DNA of 64,000 nucleotides from Diphasiastrum complanatum. Lineage: Eukaryota > Streptophyta > Lycopodiopsida > Lycopodiales > Lycopodiaceae. Numbering within the stretch: the first letter of the stretch is position 1; the number at the start of each line of letters is the position of its first letter. The position numbers were made by a program, and so were the translations under genes. The notes under the pieces are model-generated. The model saw only the letters and a list, made by a program, of their open reading frames with translations, was not told where the DNA came from and searched no databases. This document shows, one piece after another, positions 24,686 to 37,643 of the stretch. The stretch is taken from positions 38,992,527-39,056,526 of the forward strand of contig CM055104.1 in the NCBI GenBank assembly GCA_029204225.1, in the 5' to 3' direction.

Positions 24686-27600
24686 AAGGATGGCTTCAAC
24701 ACATCCTTGAAGGTAGCACCTACACCAACATCAAGCCAAGATACATGGTGGATTGATAGTGGGGCTAGTTCCCACATGTCATTCAACAAGCATTATTTCT
24801 CTTGTCTATTTTCTTGCAATGATTCTAAGAAATCAATCTACACAGCTAGTGATCAAGAATGCAAGATAGATGGCATAGGAGCTATTCCATTATGCTTAGG
24901 ATCATCTAAAAGGATAGATCTTGACAATGTTTTGTATGTTCCATCCATTACAAAAAACTTGCTTAGTGTTGGTCAATTTATGGACAATGGACTAGATGTA
25001 CATTTCAAGAATGGAGTGTGTTCCATCTTAAAAAATAATAAGTGCATAGCTAGTGGCATTAAGAAAGGAAGGCTTTTCAAGTTGGATGCTAATGTGGCTA
25101 TTGAAAGTGTGAATATGGTTAGGGAGGAGTTGACTCAAGTGGATCTTTGGCACAAAAGATTGGGCCATCCTAGTCTTCAATCAATGGAATCCATGGCATA
25201 AAAGGAGCTAGCTCTCGGCCTACCAAAAGCTTTCAAGAAAAGTGGCAAAGTGTGTGAGGCATGTGGCCTTGCAAAGTCACACAAGACTTCCTACAAGAGA
25301 TCTTTAACAAGATCTACCTCACCTTTAGATCTTATCCATTCGGATGTACATACTTTTTCTCATGAAAGTAATGGAGGAGCTTTAATGTATGTGACTTTTA
25401 TTGGTGATTGTACTAGATACACTTGGATTGAATTATTGCCTAAGAAAAGCCTTGTATATGAAGCTTTTGTAAAGTTTAAGTCTCTAGTGGAAAAGCAACT
25501 TAGTTCTTGCACTAAAGTTCTAAGATGTAATAATGGAGGAGAGTATATCTCCAACAAGATGAGAGACTTTTGTGAGATCAATGGCAATAAGAGAGAACTC
25601 ACTTGTCCTTATACCCCCCAACAAAATGGGGTGGCCGAGAGGAAAAATAGCAGTCTTTGTGAATGTGCAAAGTCTTTAAGACTTGATGCATCTCTACCCA
25701 TCACTTTTTGGGGGGAGGCCATAACTTGTGCTAATTACTTATGTTAGGCTTCCTAGTAGCGCTATTGGTGGGATCTCACCATTTCAAGCTTTGTTTGGCA
25801 ATAAGCCCAATGTAAAAGATTTTAAAGTGTTTGGATGTATATGTTATGTCCACATTCCTTTGGAAACAAGAAGGAAAGAAGATGCAACTTCCTTCAAAGG
25901 AATATTCGTAGGCTATAGTGAAAATAGCAAAGGATATAGGATATTTGATCCTATTTCAAAGAAAGTAAAAGCTAGCAAGGATGTCTTGTTTGATGAATCT
26001 CAAAGTTACAAGTTGTCTCCAAATTCATCTAATCTCTTAGGTGATGAAGATCTTTCAACACCCGAGGAGGAGCCTCTTGAAAGTGATCTTTTGGAAGATC
26101 AAAATCATGTGCCAAAGGAGCCGAGAAGATCCACAAGGAGCAAGGCCGAGCCTTCAAGGCTCACATACTCTGAGAAAGGAAAGCAAAGGGAAGACACATC
26201 TCCTTCTACCTCTTACTCTTTTCTAACCACAATGCTTGAAGAGCCATCATGTTATGAAGATGCAAGTAGATCACAAGTTTGGAGAGATGCAATGAAAGTA
26301 GAGTCTGATGCTTTCATAGATAATAGAATTTGGAATCTTGTACACCTTCCATATGGGAAGAAGCCACTTGCATGTAAGTGGATCTATAGATTAAAGTACA
26401 CTCAAGATGGATCTATAAGTAAGTACAAAGCTAGATTGGTTGCTAAGGGATTTCTTCAAACTAAAGGCATAGATTATGAAGAAACATTTGCTCGTGTGGC
26501 AAAACTTGTAACCATTAGATTGATCATTTGTATTGCTACTTTATTCAAGTGGAATCTCTATCAAATGGATGTGACAAATGCTTTTTTGAATGGCTACTTG
26601 GAGGAGGAAACATACGTGTTGCAACCCGAGGGCTTCATCAAGGATGGTGAGGAGGACAAGGTTTGCCAATTAAGGAAGAGCCTATATGGCTTGAAGCAAG
26701 CACCTAGAGCTTGGTACTCTAGGTTGCATGATTTTCTCTACTCTCTTGGCTTTGTGATTAGCTCTTATGAGCCTTCTTTGTACATCAAATGTAATGATGG
26801 AAAGATCATCATTTTAGTACTTTATGTTGATGATATCATATTGACAGGAAATGATGGTGAAGGCATAAGAAATGTTAAAGTTTCCTTGTCTAGTGAATTC
26901 AAGATGGTAGATCTAGGACTTCTCAAGTTCCTATTTGGAATAGAAGTTACTCGAGGTAGTGATTTTACTTTTATAAGTCAATCAAAGTATGCTACTTCCA
27001 TTCTTGAGAGGTTTGGCATGAAAGATTGTAAAGGGATTGACACCCCTATGGAGCAAACTTGTAAAGTTACTAATGATTGTGATGAAGCATCCTTTGAGGA
27101 CATCACATTCTTTAGGAAGCTAATAGACTCCTTAATCTATTTGACAATCATTAGACCAGATTTGAGTTATAGTGTAAGCAAGTTAAGTCAATATATGCAA
27201 GGTCCCTTGATGCATCATTGGAAAAGTGCCAAGAGAGTGCTTAGATATGTCTCTTCTACTAGATTTTTTGGCATTCTCTATCAAGGATCTAACTTGTACT
27301 TGAGAGCATTTTCGGATTCAGATTTTGCAGGAGATAAGATGGATAGAAGATTCATAAGTGCATTTGTCACTTTTCTTTGTGGAGGAGTGATATCTTGGCT
27401 TTCCAAAAAGCAAAATACAATTTCTCTTTCCTCTTGTGAAGCCGAGTACAAGACATTGACTTCAACAACCAAAGAACTCCTATGGCTAAGAAGACTTTTG
27501 GTGGAGCTTCAAGTGCTAAAGGTCGAGGAGGTCCCTTGCATCTATTGTGACAATCAAGCTTCTCAACAAATTGCTACCAATCCGATCTTCCATGCTAGAA

Positions 27601-27690
27601 CAAAGCATATTGAGATAGCTCATCACTTTGTGAGGGACAGGTGCAATCCAAGGAGGTTCAACTTCATCATGTGCCTTCATTAGAGTGCAT
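24686..27690 (+). pseudogene. Copia pol: protease, integrase, RT, RNase H (nearly complete)
   Basis: Order PR-INT-RT-RH as in Ty1/copia. Protease TWWIDSGASSHM has its DSG. Pre-integrase is LWHKRLGHPS. The integrase core has LIHSDVH (first D), CNNGGEY (second position, usually D, is N) and NGVAERKN (E present). The hinge is basic and rich in R/S/T. RT contains CKWIYRLKY, QMDVTNAFLNG, SLYGLKQAPRAWY and the catalytic LYVDDIIL. RNase H contains FSDSDFAGD, SWLSKKQNTISLSSCEAE and CDNQAS...HARTKHIEI. A TAA after SMESMA (25199) and a frame change near 25745 break it into three frames. The last frame (25728-27683, 651 codons) is open through the whole RT-RH. Because gag and PBS are missing it could not move alone, even apart from the breaks. 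Confidence 0.93.
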
Positions 27691-27790
27691 ATCTGATATC
27701 TAAACCAAACCTTTGGCTAAAGATTCATTTTTCAAGTTAAGAAATGCTCTTGGCGTTATAGATATGTGTACATTAGACTTGCCAAGTTAG

Positions 27791-28109
27791 AAGTGAGGAG
27801 GAGTGTTAAAATATCTATATTGTGCGGGCTATGATGAAACAAGTAACGTCCTCCACATCGGAGCAGCATGGGAAAGTGAGGAACACAACATCACTTTGCC
27901 AATCAAACACAAGAGATACGAGGACAAGGCGGCAGTGGTTGCTGAATTCACACGTGTGGGATGCCCTACACATGTATTTTTGATCTCCTAAGCACAATAA
28001 CACCATAAAGATCAGACTAGCATTGGTTGTCAATAGGAAAGCTGATCATCCCCAAATGTTACAAGCAAGATCTATCAACAAAACATAAGACAAAGCATCA
28101 TAAATGCCT
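27791..28109 (+). repeat. Polypurine tract and start of a candidate 3' LTR
   Basis: AAGTGAGGAGGAG (27791-27803) is a typical copia polypurine tract, followed by TGTTAAAATATC as an LTR start. The LTR is not visibly the same as LTR B, although it too has CACACGTGTG and ACACATGT boxes (about 27949-27977). This suggests a chimeric element or strong divergence. It is cut off near 28110 by a minus-strand copia fragment. Confidence 0.6.
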
Positions 28110-28167
28110 CTACTCGGCTAGAGAGAGAAAATAAAAAGTACAAAACTCGTGGAGAGAGAGAGGGCAC

Positions 28168-30859
28168 AAAGAGCTTAATTTGTGCACACAATAGCTCAAA
28201 TCGGGTCTAGTGATAGTAAGCCAAATTAAAGAGCCTATAAGACTCCTATAAAGTGTGATGTCCTCGAAGGATCTTTCATCACCTTTAATAGGATCTTTTA
28301 CATGTTGCTCCATGGGAGTATCTATGCCTTTACAACTTTGCATATTGAATTTTCTCAACATAGAAAAGACATATCTAGATTGACAAATAAAAGCATACTC
28401 TTCATGAAAATCAATCTCAAGGCCCAAAATGTAATGGATCTCTCCTAGATCTTGCGTTTTAAATTCTTTTCCTAATGCATCTTTGGTTTCTTGAACTAGC
28501 ATCAAACAACTTCCACTAAGAATAATGTCATCTACATAGATTAGGAGAATGACAATATTACTACCATCAAATTTTAAGTACATAGAAAGATCATAGTCAC
28601 TAAGCACAAATCCTAATGAAAGTAGAAAGTTGTTGAGTCTTGAATACCATGATCTAGGTGCTTGCTTTAAGCCATAAAGACTTCTGAATAGCAAACACAC
28701 CTTAGATTTATCCTTGATAAATCCTTGAGGCTGTTCCATGTATATCTCCTCCTCAAGATAGCCATTCAAAAAAACGTTGGAGACATCAAGTTGAAACAGT
28801 TTCCACTTAAAAAATAAGACAAGAGAGATTACGATTCTTACTGTCACCATCTTTGCTATAGGAGCAAAGGTTTCTTCATAGTCAAGGCCATATATTTGTG
28901 CAAAGCCTTTAGCACACAATCTTGCCTTGTACTTGTTGATGGAGCCATCATGATTGTACTTGATCTTGAACACCCACTTGCATCCAATGATATGCATGTA
29001 AGGTGGTGGATCCACTAGCTCCCATGCGTGGTTGGTGATCAAGGCATCATATTCAATCTTCATGGCCTCATACCACTCCTTGGTATTGAGGGCTTCTTGA
29101 ACATCTTTGGGCTCCTCATGAGAAACAAAATAAGCATAAGTGGAATCAAGATCCACTTGTTTTTCTTTGTCATCATAAGTGAGCCTCTTGGGCTCAGATC
29201 TCTCCCTCATGGATCTTCTAGGAGTGAAGATCCGAGGACTTCCATCTTCAAATCTTGACTCCTCCATATGTTGATTGTCTTCAATAACAATAGGTGATAG
29301 ATTTTGAGGTTGCTTGATCTCGGCCCCTCCAAGATTGGACTTTTCTTCTTCATGAGAAACTACATCTCTACTATCAATTACTTTAGAGGTAGAGAGCATG
29401 TAGATTCGATAGGCTTTCTTGTTGGATGAATATCCAACCATTACTCCTTTTCTTTCACAAGGATCATCCTTCTTTCTCGTTTCCAAGGGAATATGGACAA
29501 AGCATATGCATCCAAATACTCTAAGGTGATCAACCTTAGGTTTCTTTAAATAAAGTGCTTCATATGGTGACTTTCCTCCAAGTGCTACATGAGGGAGTCG
29601 ATTGCAAAGATAGTTTGAACAATTGATGGCCTCACCCCAAAAGTTTATTGGCCAGGATGCCTCAATTCTAATGATCTTGGCACATTCACACAATGTTCTG
29701 TTCTTTCTTTCAACCACCCCATTTGGAGATGGTGTATATGCACAAGAGAACTCCCTTTTAATGCCTTCAAGCTCACAATAATCATGAAATTTATTGGAAG
29801 TGTACTCACCACCTCCATCACTTCTAAGAATCTTGATTTTTATGAAAATTGCTTTTCAACTAGAGCTTTTAACTTTAGGAAATAGTCAAACACCATAGAC
29901 TTTGAAGCTAGAAGATATACCCAAGTAAATCTAGTAAAATCATCAATGAAAGTTACAAAGCAAGTAGCACCACCCTTGCTCTTTGAAGATGAGAAGTGCA
30001 CATCCGAGTGTATGAGCTCCAATGGATGTGTAGTCTTGATGGATGATTTTGAAAAAGGCTTCTTATGAGACTTAGATATGGCACAAGCCTCACATCGCTT
30101 GAAATTCTTGGAGATAAGATTAGGCAAGCCAATAGCTTTGGCTTTCTTGACCATAGACACCATAGAATTATAGTTAGGATGCCCCAACCTTCTATGCCAT
30201 AGTTCCTCCAAAGACATATGAGAAGCAAAAGCACTATCACAAGAGTTAGCATACTCTTTGGGATCAAGCTTGTAGATTCCACCATATCTAGACCCAAATG
30301 GAAGGATCTCATCATGCTTCTTGATTGTACATGTATCAACATTGAAATTCACATCTAGTCCATTATCAAACAATTGCCCAACACTAATAAGATTTTTTGT
30401 TAACTTAGGAACAAAAAGTACTTTAGACAGAGAAAGAACTTTTGATGCAAAAAGCTTTAAGGGAATGGTCCCTATGCCTTCAATAGCACACTCATGATCA
30501 TTTGCTATGTAGATGGACTTCTTGGCTCCTTCATAAGGTGACATGGATGAAAAAGAATGCTTGGAGCTACACATATGTGAGGAAGCTCCACTGTCTATGT
30601 ACCACGAACCATCCTTCTTGAAAGGTGATGAAGAAAAACTCGAGACCATAAGAGATCCCTCTCCATCACTTGCATGAGCATCTTCCTTCTCTTCATTAGA
30701 AATGTTGGCTTGCTTGAATTGAATCTTCTTCTTGAAGCAATTGGTGGCATAATGCCCCTTCTTGCCACAAAAGAAACACTTGATGTTTTTCTTCTTCTTC
30801 TTGGATGTGGAAGCTTGAGAGGACTTATCATCTTCTCCTTTCTCCTTGGAAATAAGATG
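28168..30859 (-). pseudogene. Copia gag knuckle-PR-INT-RT-partial RNase H (minus strand)
   Basis: Minus strand from 30859: zinc knuckle CFFCGKKGHYATNC, lysine-rich linker, protease GSWYIDSGASSHM, pre-integrase LWHRRLGHPN, integrase with LIHSDVH and, after a one-base frame change near 29840, LRSDGGGEY and VERKNRT. The hinge is followed by RT with CKWVFKIKY, QLDVSNVFLNG, SLYGLKQAPRSWY and LIYVDDIIL, then LGEIHYILGLEID and ITRPDLSYCVHKL. The protein stops making sense after VHKLS near 28168, so most of RNase H and the 3' LTR are missing. The gag N-terminus and 5' LTR are also missing: at 30860 it abuts a gypsy element. The only clear break inside is the integrase frame change; catalytic residues of PR, INT and RT are all present. 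It is the better copy of the family seen at 18196. Confidence 0.93.
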
Positions 30860-33542
30860 TCAGGCCAAGATCAATATACTGAAAGAGGAATCTCGACGAC
30901 CTCCAGTTCATGAGATGCCTGATACTTTCAAGAATTATACTCTGGACGATGTGGTAATCATGATGTCGCAAGCCCAGCGAGAACCTGATCAAAGTCAGGC
31001 ACCAGCGGAACAAGTCTTTGAGGGATCTGCGTGAACACAGCCAATGAATCTTGCGGAGCCAGGAGAAGAAGAAAAGATAGTGCATTTGGGAGAGCAGTTA
31101 ACACCCACGCAGTTCAAGAGACTACGATCCTTGTTGGTGGAATATAAAGATTGTTTTGCTTGAAGCTATAGTGATCTAAAGGGCATTTCACCAACAGTAG
31201 TCCAACATACCATACCCTTGGTGAACGGAGCAGTCCCCAAGGTGAGCCATTACTACCGTTGCAACCTGAATTATAAAGAACTAATCAAGCAAGAGTTGCA
31301 AAAGCTGATGAACGCAGATTTCATTACGAGATCGAGCACACGGAATGGGTATCGCCGATAGTTATAGTACCCAAGAAGAATGGCAAAATGCGGATCTGTG
31401 TGAATTTGAAGGTGCTAAATGCAGTCACCAAAAAGGAACATTTTCTTTTACCATTTACGAAAAGTGTCCTCGACAGGGTAGCTGGCACCGAAGCCTACAG
31501 TTTTTTGGACGGCTTCAGCGGCTACAACCAAGTAAAAATAGCCCCCCAGGACCAGCACAAGACAGCATTTGCCACGGAATGGCGAACCTATGTCTATAAA
31601 GTGATGCCATTCGGACTTTGCAATGCCCCAAGCACTTTCCAGCGAGTCATGCAGGCGGCATTCAAAGATTATTTGCAAAAAAAATTTGGAAATTTTCTTG
31701 GACGATATGTGCGTGCATGGACCAGATTCAGAACACTTATCCAATTTGGAGAAGGTGTTACAAAAATGTCGCGAATACCAGATATCCCTGAATCCAGAAC
31801 AATGTCAATTCTGGGTGACACATGGCTTGATTCCCAGCCATATAGTGTCAAGACACGGGATCGCCACAGATCTATCAAAGATCAGGATCATTATTGATCT
31901 ACCACCGACGGGGACGATCCGTGAGGTCTACATTTTCATGGGTCATGCTAACTATTATAGGATCTTCATTCTTGATTTTGCGGAGTTAGCCAGACCAATC
32001 TACAAACTCACAACGGATCAACATTGGAATGAGGAGTCCCTAAAGGCTTTCCAAAAGCTTAAGGATGAATTGGTTTCAGCACCAATCTTACGCCCACCCA
32101 ATTGGTCCATTGAGTTTCACGTGCTTACGGACGCATTGAAGTATGTAGTTGGAGCAGTATTAATAGTAGTTTACAAGGGAAAACAACACTACATGGCAGA
32201 TCATATGTCACGAATCAAGGGAAAGGAGATTGCAACCCAACCCAATGATGAGTTGGCAGATGCTGCCTTATTTTACGTGGACACAGTACCAGAATGGGCT
32301 GTTGACATTGTTGAATATCTAATGCGGGGCCAACCAAACAAATCACTACCAAAGGCAGAATAGCGGAAATTGATCTTGAAGGCTAGACCTTATCAGTTGA
32401 TTGTCGGCCAGTTGTACTGAAGAGGTCTTGATGGAATTCTTCGACGGTGTATTCTTCCTCATGAGACCACCCAGATCATTTTGCTTTCACATGAAGGCAT
32501 GGGTGGGGGTCATTTTGCGTCTGACATTACAGTTCGCAAGATCCTGCAATCAGGATGTTGGTGGCCAACGATTCATAAAGATACGGAGGAATACTTGAAA
32601 AAGTGCGATGTGTGCCAAAGGGCAAGGAGACCAACGAGATTGAACTATGATCTGTTGCACCCAGTCTTAGCCCAAGCACCATTCGAAAAGTGGGGATTGG
32701 ATTATATTGGTCCAAGTCACCCTGCAGCAAGGAGTTCCCAGGTCCGATACATAATCGTAGCCACAGACTACCTCACCAAATGGGTCGAAGCCAAGGCAGT
32801 AAGAGTAGCTGATGCTAGGAACACTGCCAAGTACCTTTATGAAAATATCATTGTGCACTTCGGATGCCCGGTGGAGCTAGTCAGTGATCGCGGAAGCCAT
32901 TTTATCAACGAGACCATCAAGGTCCTGATGGAAGAATTCTTCATGATCCACAGAACCAGTACGCCTTATTATCCTCGTGGTAATGGACAAGCAGAATCAT
33001 CCAATAAGATCCTGTGTAGCGTGCTCATGAAAACAGTTGAAGCTAGCATATCATATTGGGAACACAAGTTGCATGTTGCACTGTGGGCATTCAGAACAAC
33101 GTATAAAGGAAACACTGATCAAACACCCTTCCAATTGGTATATGGTCAGGATGTTGTGATGCCAGTAGAGTTTTTAGTTCCTTCATTAAGGATTGCCACC
33201 GCGCAACGTCTTAATGAGTCCAAATCTCTACAGCTACGTCACGAAGCTCTACATAAACTTTGTGAAACACGCTTACTAGTTGTGCATGCACTGGCAACTG
33301 AAAAGAAAAGACGCAAAGCTTGGCATGATCGCAGATTACAAAAGAAGAATCTTCGTTCAGGAGATCAGGTCCTGATGTATAAAACCAAGGCGATCAAGAA
33401 AAAGTTAAAATTCAATGGTGAAGGTCCTTATAGGATCAAGGAAATTCTTAATCATGGAGCCGTGAACTTAGAAAAGCTAGATGGGATGCCATTCGACACA
33501 CCCATCAACGGTAGCCGGTTGCACAAGTACTGGCCACCATAG
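30860..33542 (+). pseudogene. Ty3/gypsy pol (RT, degenerate RNase H, integrase), Tat/Athila-like
   Basis: RT begins in broken frames (LTPTQFKRLRSLL, KVSHYYRCNLNYKELIKQEL) and continues with RICVNLKVLNAVTKKEHF, FLDGFSGYNQV and YKVMPFGLCNAPSTFQRVM. It then shifts frame in an A-run near 31680 to EIFLDDMCVHG, the catalytic DD. The GHANYYRIF connection follows. RNase H keeps only its first strand: an in-frame deletion joins VVGAVL to a stretch equivalent to GxQHYMADHMSRI. The integrase frame (32481-33542) is open and complete: zinc finger H-x-H-C-x2-C (GGHFASD...CDVCQRARRP), catalytic D (WGLDYIGP), D (LVSDRGSHF) and E (NGQAESSNK), and a C-terminal EGPYRIKEI fold without a chromodomain. The 5' side is truncated against the minus-strand copia. 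Confidence 0.92.
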
Positions 33543-34646
33543 TAAGACAGATCCAGATTGGGGGTGGCACATTACAAAAAGCTAATCTGCTAAACCATCA
33601 CCGCTAGATCTAAGGAGATCAAGCCAAATCAAGATAGATCCATCAAGATTCAGCCAGATCTGGCAAGATCAGAAAAATCCATCAAAATCCAAGGATGATC
33701 CAGATCCAGATCCAAATAGGATCAAAAAGGAAGTAGATCATCAGATTGACTGATGGATCTACTACCAAGAATCCATCAGAACTTTTAGAGAACCACCAAC
33801 AGTCAGATCAAGCCTGGATGAAGCTGATTACCAGTTTACAAAAATTAAAAATCAAAAAATCTTGAGATTTCATCGAAAAACACTCTGAAAGAGCACTTTT
33901 TTCATGATTTTTTGAGATCCCCTAGAAGATAGCTCTTGAAAACTGGACAGTCACCAGATCTGACCTAGATGCATCCATGAAAATCTCTGCGAGAGTTCCT
34001 AATGGAGGAATCATCGTTTTTTAGTGTATGCGAGAGTTCTCAGAAGCTGAATTTTCAGAACCCTCGCAGAGCATCAAGATCATCTTACCAACCCTCGCAA
34101 AGTGCCTAAATGAAATCAGATCAGTGAAATTAGCCTGTCTACATGGTCTGATCTTGAAAATCCAATCACAGGAACAAGTTGTGTGAGAGATCACTTCCTG
34201 CGAGAGTTGAACCCTCGCAGACAGCCTGAACCCTCGCAGAACCTTCGCATAGCAGTCAAATCACCTTCTGAACTCTCGTAGACTCCCCTGAGGTCTTAGA
34301 ATTTTGCGAAGAAGGTGCCTGCCAAAATTTGGGTCGAACTGAACAAGGAAAAGTGGATTTCACCTAATACGCACTCTAAATTCCGCTATATAAGGGCTAA
34401 ATTTGAGTCATTTGTCACCTTTGCTAGCGAAGCTCTACCGAAATTTACTCTAAAATTACCAAGTTTTTTGTTTGCAACCAAACTTCCTACCAACTGTCAT
34501 CTGATTATACTGAACACCGATCTGCGTTCTGAACTACACTCCTTGTTATCCAGCACTCGTTATTCTCAGTTTTCTACTGTTTCCACATCTTTTTCCATTC
34601 TCCACCATTTTTCTTACTTTTCCGACCTCTAATCATCACTGCTAAC
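33543..34646 (+). other. Gypsy spacer between pol and downstream ORF
   Basis: Starts with AGATTGGGGGTGGCACATTAC, which looks like a polypurine tract or internal primer as found after pol in this lineage. 33600-33830 is rich in GATC-containing words (AAGATCCA, CAGATC). 33985-34290 holds a cluster of TGCGAGAG and CCCTCGCA octamers. It contains no convincing gene. Confidence 0.55.
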
Positions 34647-35801
34647 ATGGCCTCCTCATCCTCTGAAGACTCTGGCACCAAACAGGTGATCATATATGAA
34701 ATCCCTGAGGCCACACAGATTTGGCCTACAGAAGGAGGAGGTCCTCAACAAATATATCCAAAGCCTCTCCAACGTGCTAATTGAGGCCTCCACAAAGGTG
34801 CGAGAGCTTCAAGCTAAAGCGTCCCAACGACTTGCCCCCATCCAGACGCAACTTACTCTTTTGGAAGCAGAGAATATGCGCCTGGGGACGGAGGTCAAAG
34901 CCCTACAAGACGAAAAGCTCGTCTGGTTAGCTCAACCTGCACCGGACTCAAGGCCGCTTTCTCAATCAGAGATGAATCTTCTACGACATCATGTGCAGGT
35001 TTATAGCCAAACCTTAAACAACTACCAGGCAGAGTTCAACAAGTATCAGACAAGCGCAACTCATGAGCTCGCCCGGGCCAAGAAAGCCCTCAAGGTGTGC
35101 CAAAAACTCATGGATGCGAAGGCCCAGCCCAACCCCATGGTTATTCCACCACCACTTAATTTTGACGCTGCACAGGCTAGTACCAGCCAAGATCAGAGCC
35201 AACATGCAGCAGGGGGATCTCAACCAGATCAAGGGTCCGAAGGCCAAGACCAAGGGCAGACGGATGCAGCTGCTGAGACGCGAGACCAGGGCCAAGGCAC
35301 AACCACCAGCCAAAGCCAAGCAACATCATCCAGAGGTTTGCATACGATATCTGCCAGCCAAGACTTCCGAAGACTAAAGTCCGTGGAGGAAAAAATCAAT
35401 GAGTTTTTATCAAAGTATCCCAACGAGTCATCAAGAGGCGGCTGGCAGATATTGTTCTCAGCTCAGACCATAAAGGGAAAAAAACTGCAAGCATTTCCTG
35501 CCCTCCAACCACAACCAAAGTGGCGTCAGCAGTTATTCAAAAGAGACCCTGCGGCCATCAGAGCCTACGTGACGAGTCCACAACAATTACGGGTGAAAGC
35601 GCACTTCCTGCCATGTTCACAAAGATTCAAATGGGCGAAATGCGGCACCCCTCTGGACAAGATCACACTTCAGAATTTTAATTGGCCGGTCATATAATCA
35701 GAATATGGGTGGACTACAGATGTAGATGCCAGAAGGGCTCTCACCGCATTCGCCAACCAATACATCAATTGCCCTGATCTCACAGTCCGCGTGACAACCA
35801 C
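34647..35801 (+). pseudogene. Gypsy ORF downstream of pol: coiled-coil protein, 5' part
   Basis: ATG 34647 (MASSSSEDSGTKQVIIYEIP), then a frame change near 34720 into a 333-codon frame (34696-35697). Contents: a heptad-rich helix (about residues 15-140: VLNKYIQSLSNVLIEASTKV, LTLLEAENMRLGTEVKALQD), a Q/S/G/D-rich low-complexity linker, and a globular C-part (NEFLSKYPNESSRGGW, LQNFNWPVI). A TAA after WPVI (35696) interrupts it, and the frame runs on as SEYGWTTDVDARRALTAF to 35801, where a copia element is inserted; it resumes at 41082. I do not recognise a domain. Its place after pol is where Tat/Athila-type elements carry envelope-like or unknown extra ORFs. The minus-strand ORF at 47491-49065 seems related. 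Confidence 0.65.
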
Positions 35802-36450
35802 TGTGAAAGATTCAACTAGTTTCATCACATTTTGCAATATTTTCATATTTGGCATATTGAGGCCAAAACTTGTTTTAGACTTAGAGGTTGACTTTTCAAA
35901 GTTCTTTAGTCTAAATTTCATTTGAATAAACACTTTTTGAAAGTGTGGGAAAGATAGAATGCGAGTTTGAGAAGATTCAATTTGAATAAGTTGGGTACAT
36001 TGAATCTAGACCCAAAATTGGTAGAACTAGCATTTTGGTGGGAAAGCCAAGTGGCCAAATAGGGTTTGGACCTGCTATAAAAGGATGTAACTCATGGAGA
36101 AAGTCATCTTCTCTCTTCTCTATCTCATTTCATGCTTATACATGGTTCTCTTGGGTTCTACTATCCATTGGTGCACTATCTTGGTGATTGCTTGCAATTC
36201 TATGTGTAGAATGATCTATATTTGCTATTTTTGGATCCACACTGTGAAATACAGTAGCTTGCTGGTTTTGTACAGACAACAATAGTACATAATCATTTCA
36301 TTCAAGTTTGATCAAGTTCTATTAGTGTTTTCATCTCAAATTGTGTGTAGATGCTGATTTTTCTACATTGGTGAAATTGGTAGTGTATTTCTCTTTCTAA
36401 CCAAAGATCATTCAAGTAGATTGGATCTTAAGGATCTGAAATCTTTCACA
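35802..36450 (+). repeat. 5' LTR of nested copia element
   Basis: TGTGAAAGATTC ... AAATCTTTCACA, 649 bp, with perfect inverted ends TGTGAAAGAT/ATCTTTCACA. The TATA box is GCTATAAAAGGATG (36075-36088), followed by a CT-rich start region. Confidence 0.95.
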
Positions 36451-36463
36451 TGGTATCAGAGCT
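36451..36463 (+). promoter_or_regulatory. Primer-binding site, tRNA-iMet
   Basis: TGGTATCAGAGCT abuts the 5' LTR with no spacer. Confidence 0.92.
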
Positions 36464-37049
36464 TGTGTTTCAGGTTATGAAGTAGGAAATTAGATCTATC
36501 AATGATTTGGTGAAGATATCAAGTCTAGAGCATGCTAGAGAGGATTCTACACCAAAATTGGATTTTTTGCTTTTGTAGATTGAATCTTTTGTAGATCAAA
36601 ACACTAAATAGATCAATATACTTGTTCAATTCCATTTTTTGAATTCACATGCTGGATTTGGCCGATTTTTGGATCATTGGTTCAGCCTAAGTAGTGGCTT
36701 ATAGATTGCATATCAAATTTTCAGCATTTGCATGTAGATTTGGAATAGTCAATTTTTTGTGATTTTGTCAAAACCCTAATTTTGATTGGATCTTTAGATA
36801 GTGAGGTTCCTGGACTTCATTTGAGTTTGTTTCAATCTTAGGAAGTGGAAAAAGTCATTAGATTGAGGATAGATCATAGGTTGATCAAGATTCCATGATT
36901 CTATGTGTTGATTTGCTTGGATAAGTGCTAGAAGAGAATTTGTGAGATAGTTTCAAATCTTGGTGATTTCTTTGAAAGCATTTGTTGTTGTTTAAAGGAG
37001 TGCTTTGTGCATTGAAGCAGGTTGAAAGAGAAGATCAGGTCATTGCTAC

Positions 37050-37643
37050 ATGGCAGCCTCAATTGGAGTCATGTTGGAAGCCAATGATAGGCTTACCTCA
37101 AGTAACTATTCATTATGGAAAGTGAGGATGGAGTCACTTCTTGAGATGAATGATGTTTTGGATATTGTTGTAGGTTTGGAGGAGAGACCAGAAACACAAC
37201 AAGATCAATTGAGGTATGACAAGAGGGCCAAGAAGGCTCTACACATGATAAAGATGAATGTTACCAATGAACTTCTCAAGGAAGTTGGTAAGTGCACATC
37301 ATCTTTGGAAGCTTGGAATTCATTGAAGAAGCTTTATGAGTCCAAGTCTACTTCTAGAGTGTTGACTCTAAGAAGGCAAATCTTTTCTTGTTTGCAAAAG
37401 AATGAAGAAAGTCCAAGTACTTTTGTTTTGAGAATGAAAGCATTGAATGATGAGTTAGCTTGCATAGATGAAAGCATTAAGGAAGGAGAGCTTATTCAAG
37501 TGATTCTTAATGGCTTGTTGGATGCTCATGCTACCATTGTTCAAAGTATTGCTATTCAAAAGACTTTGCCAAGTTTGATGGATCTTCAAGAGATCTTGAT
37601 CAATGAGGAATATAGGCTTCAACAAGAGGTGAATCTACATTGA
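37050..37643 (+). pseudogene. Copia gag (nested element)
   Basis: 197 codons from ATG 37050. It shows the copia gag pattern: LTSSNYSLWKVRMESLLE near the N-terminus (the usual L-x-G/S-x-N-Y-x-x-W), then SLEAWNSLKKLYESKS and LNDELACID, the UBN2-type capsid region. In the cycle Gag packages element RNA into cytoplasmic particles. It follows a leader of about 590 bases after the PBS. The reading frame closes at 37643, and the nucleocapsid part continues in another frame, so a small frame change separates the two. The capsid region itself has no stop. Confidence 0.88.

Noticed and set aside
27815-28033. Frames in the region after the copia RNase H
   Set aside because: They lie inside the candidate 3' LTR and have no protein pattern.
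34315-34632. Plus-strand frame of 105 codons between gypsy pol and the downstream ORF
   Set aside because: Lies in the spacer, S/F-rich, no motif; probably a chance frame ahead of the ATG at 34647.
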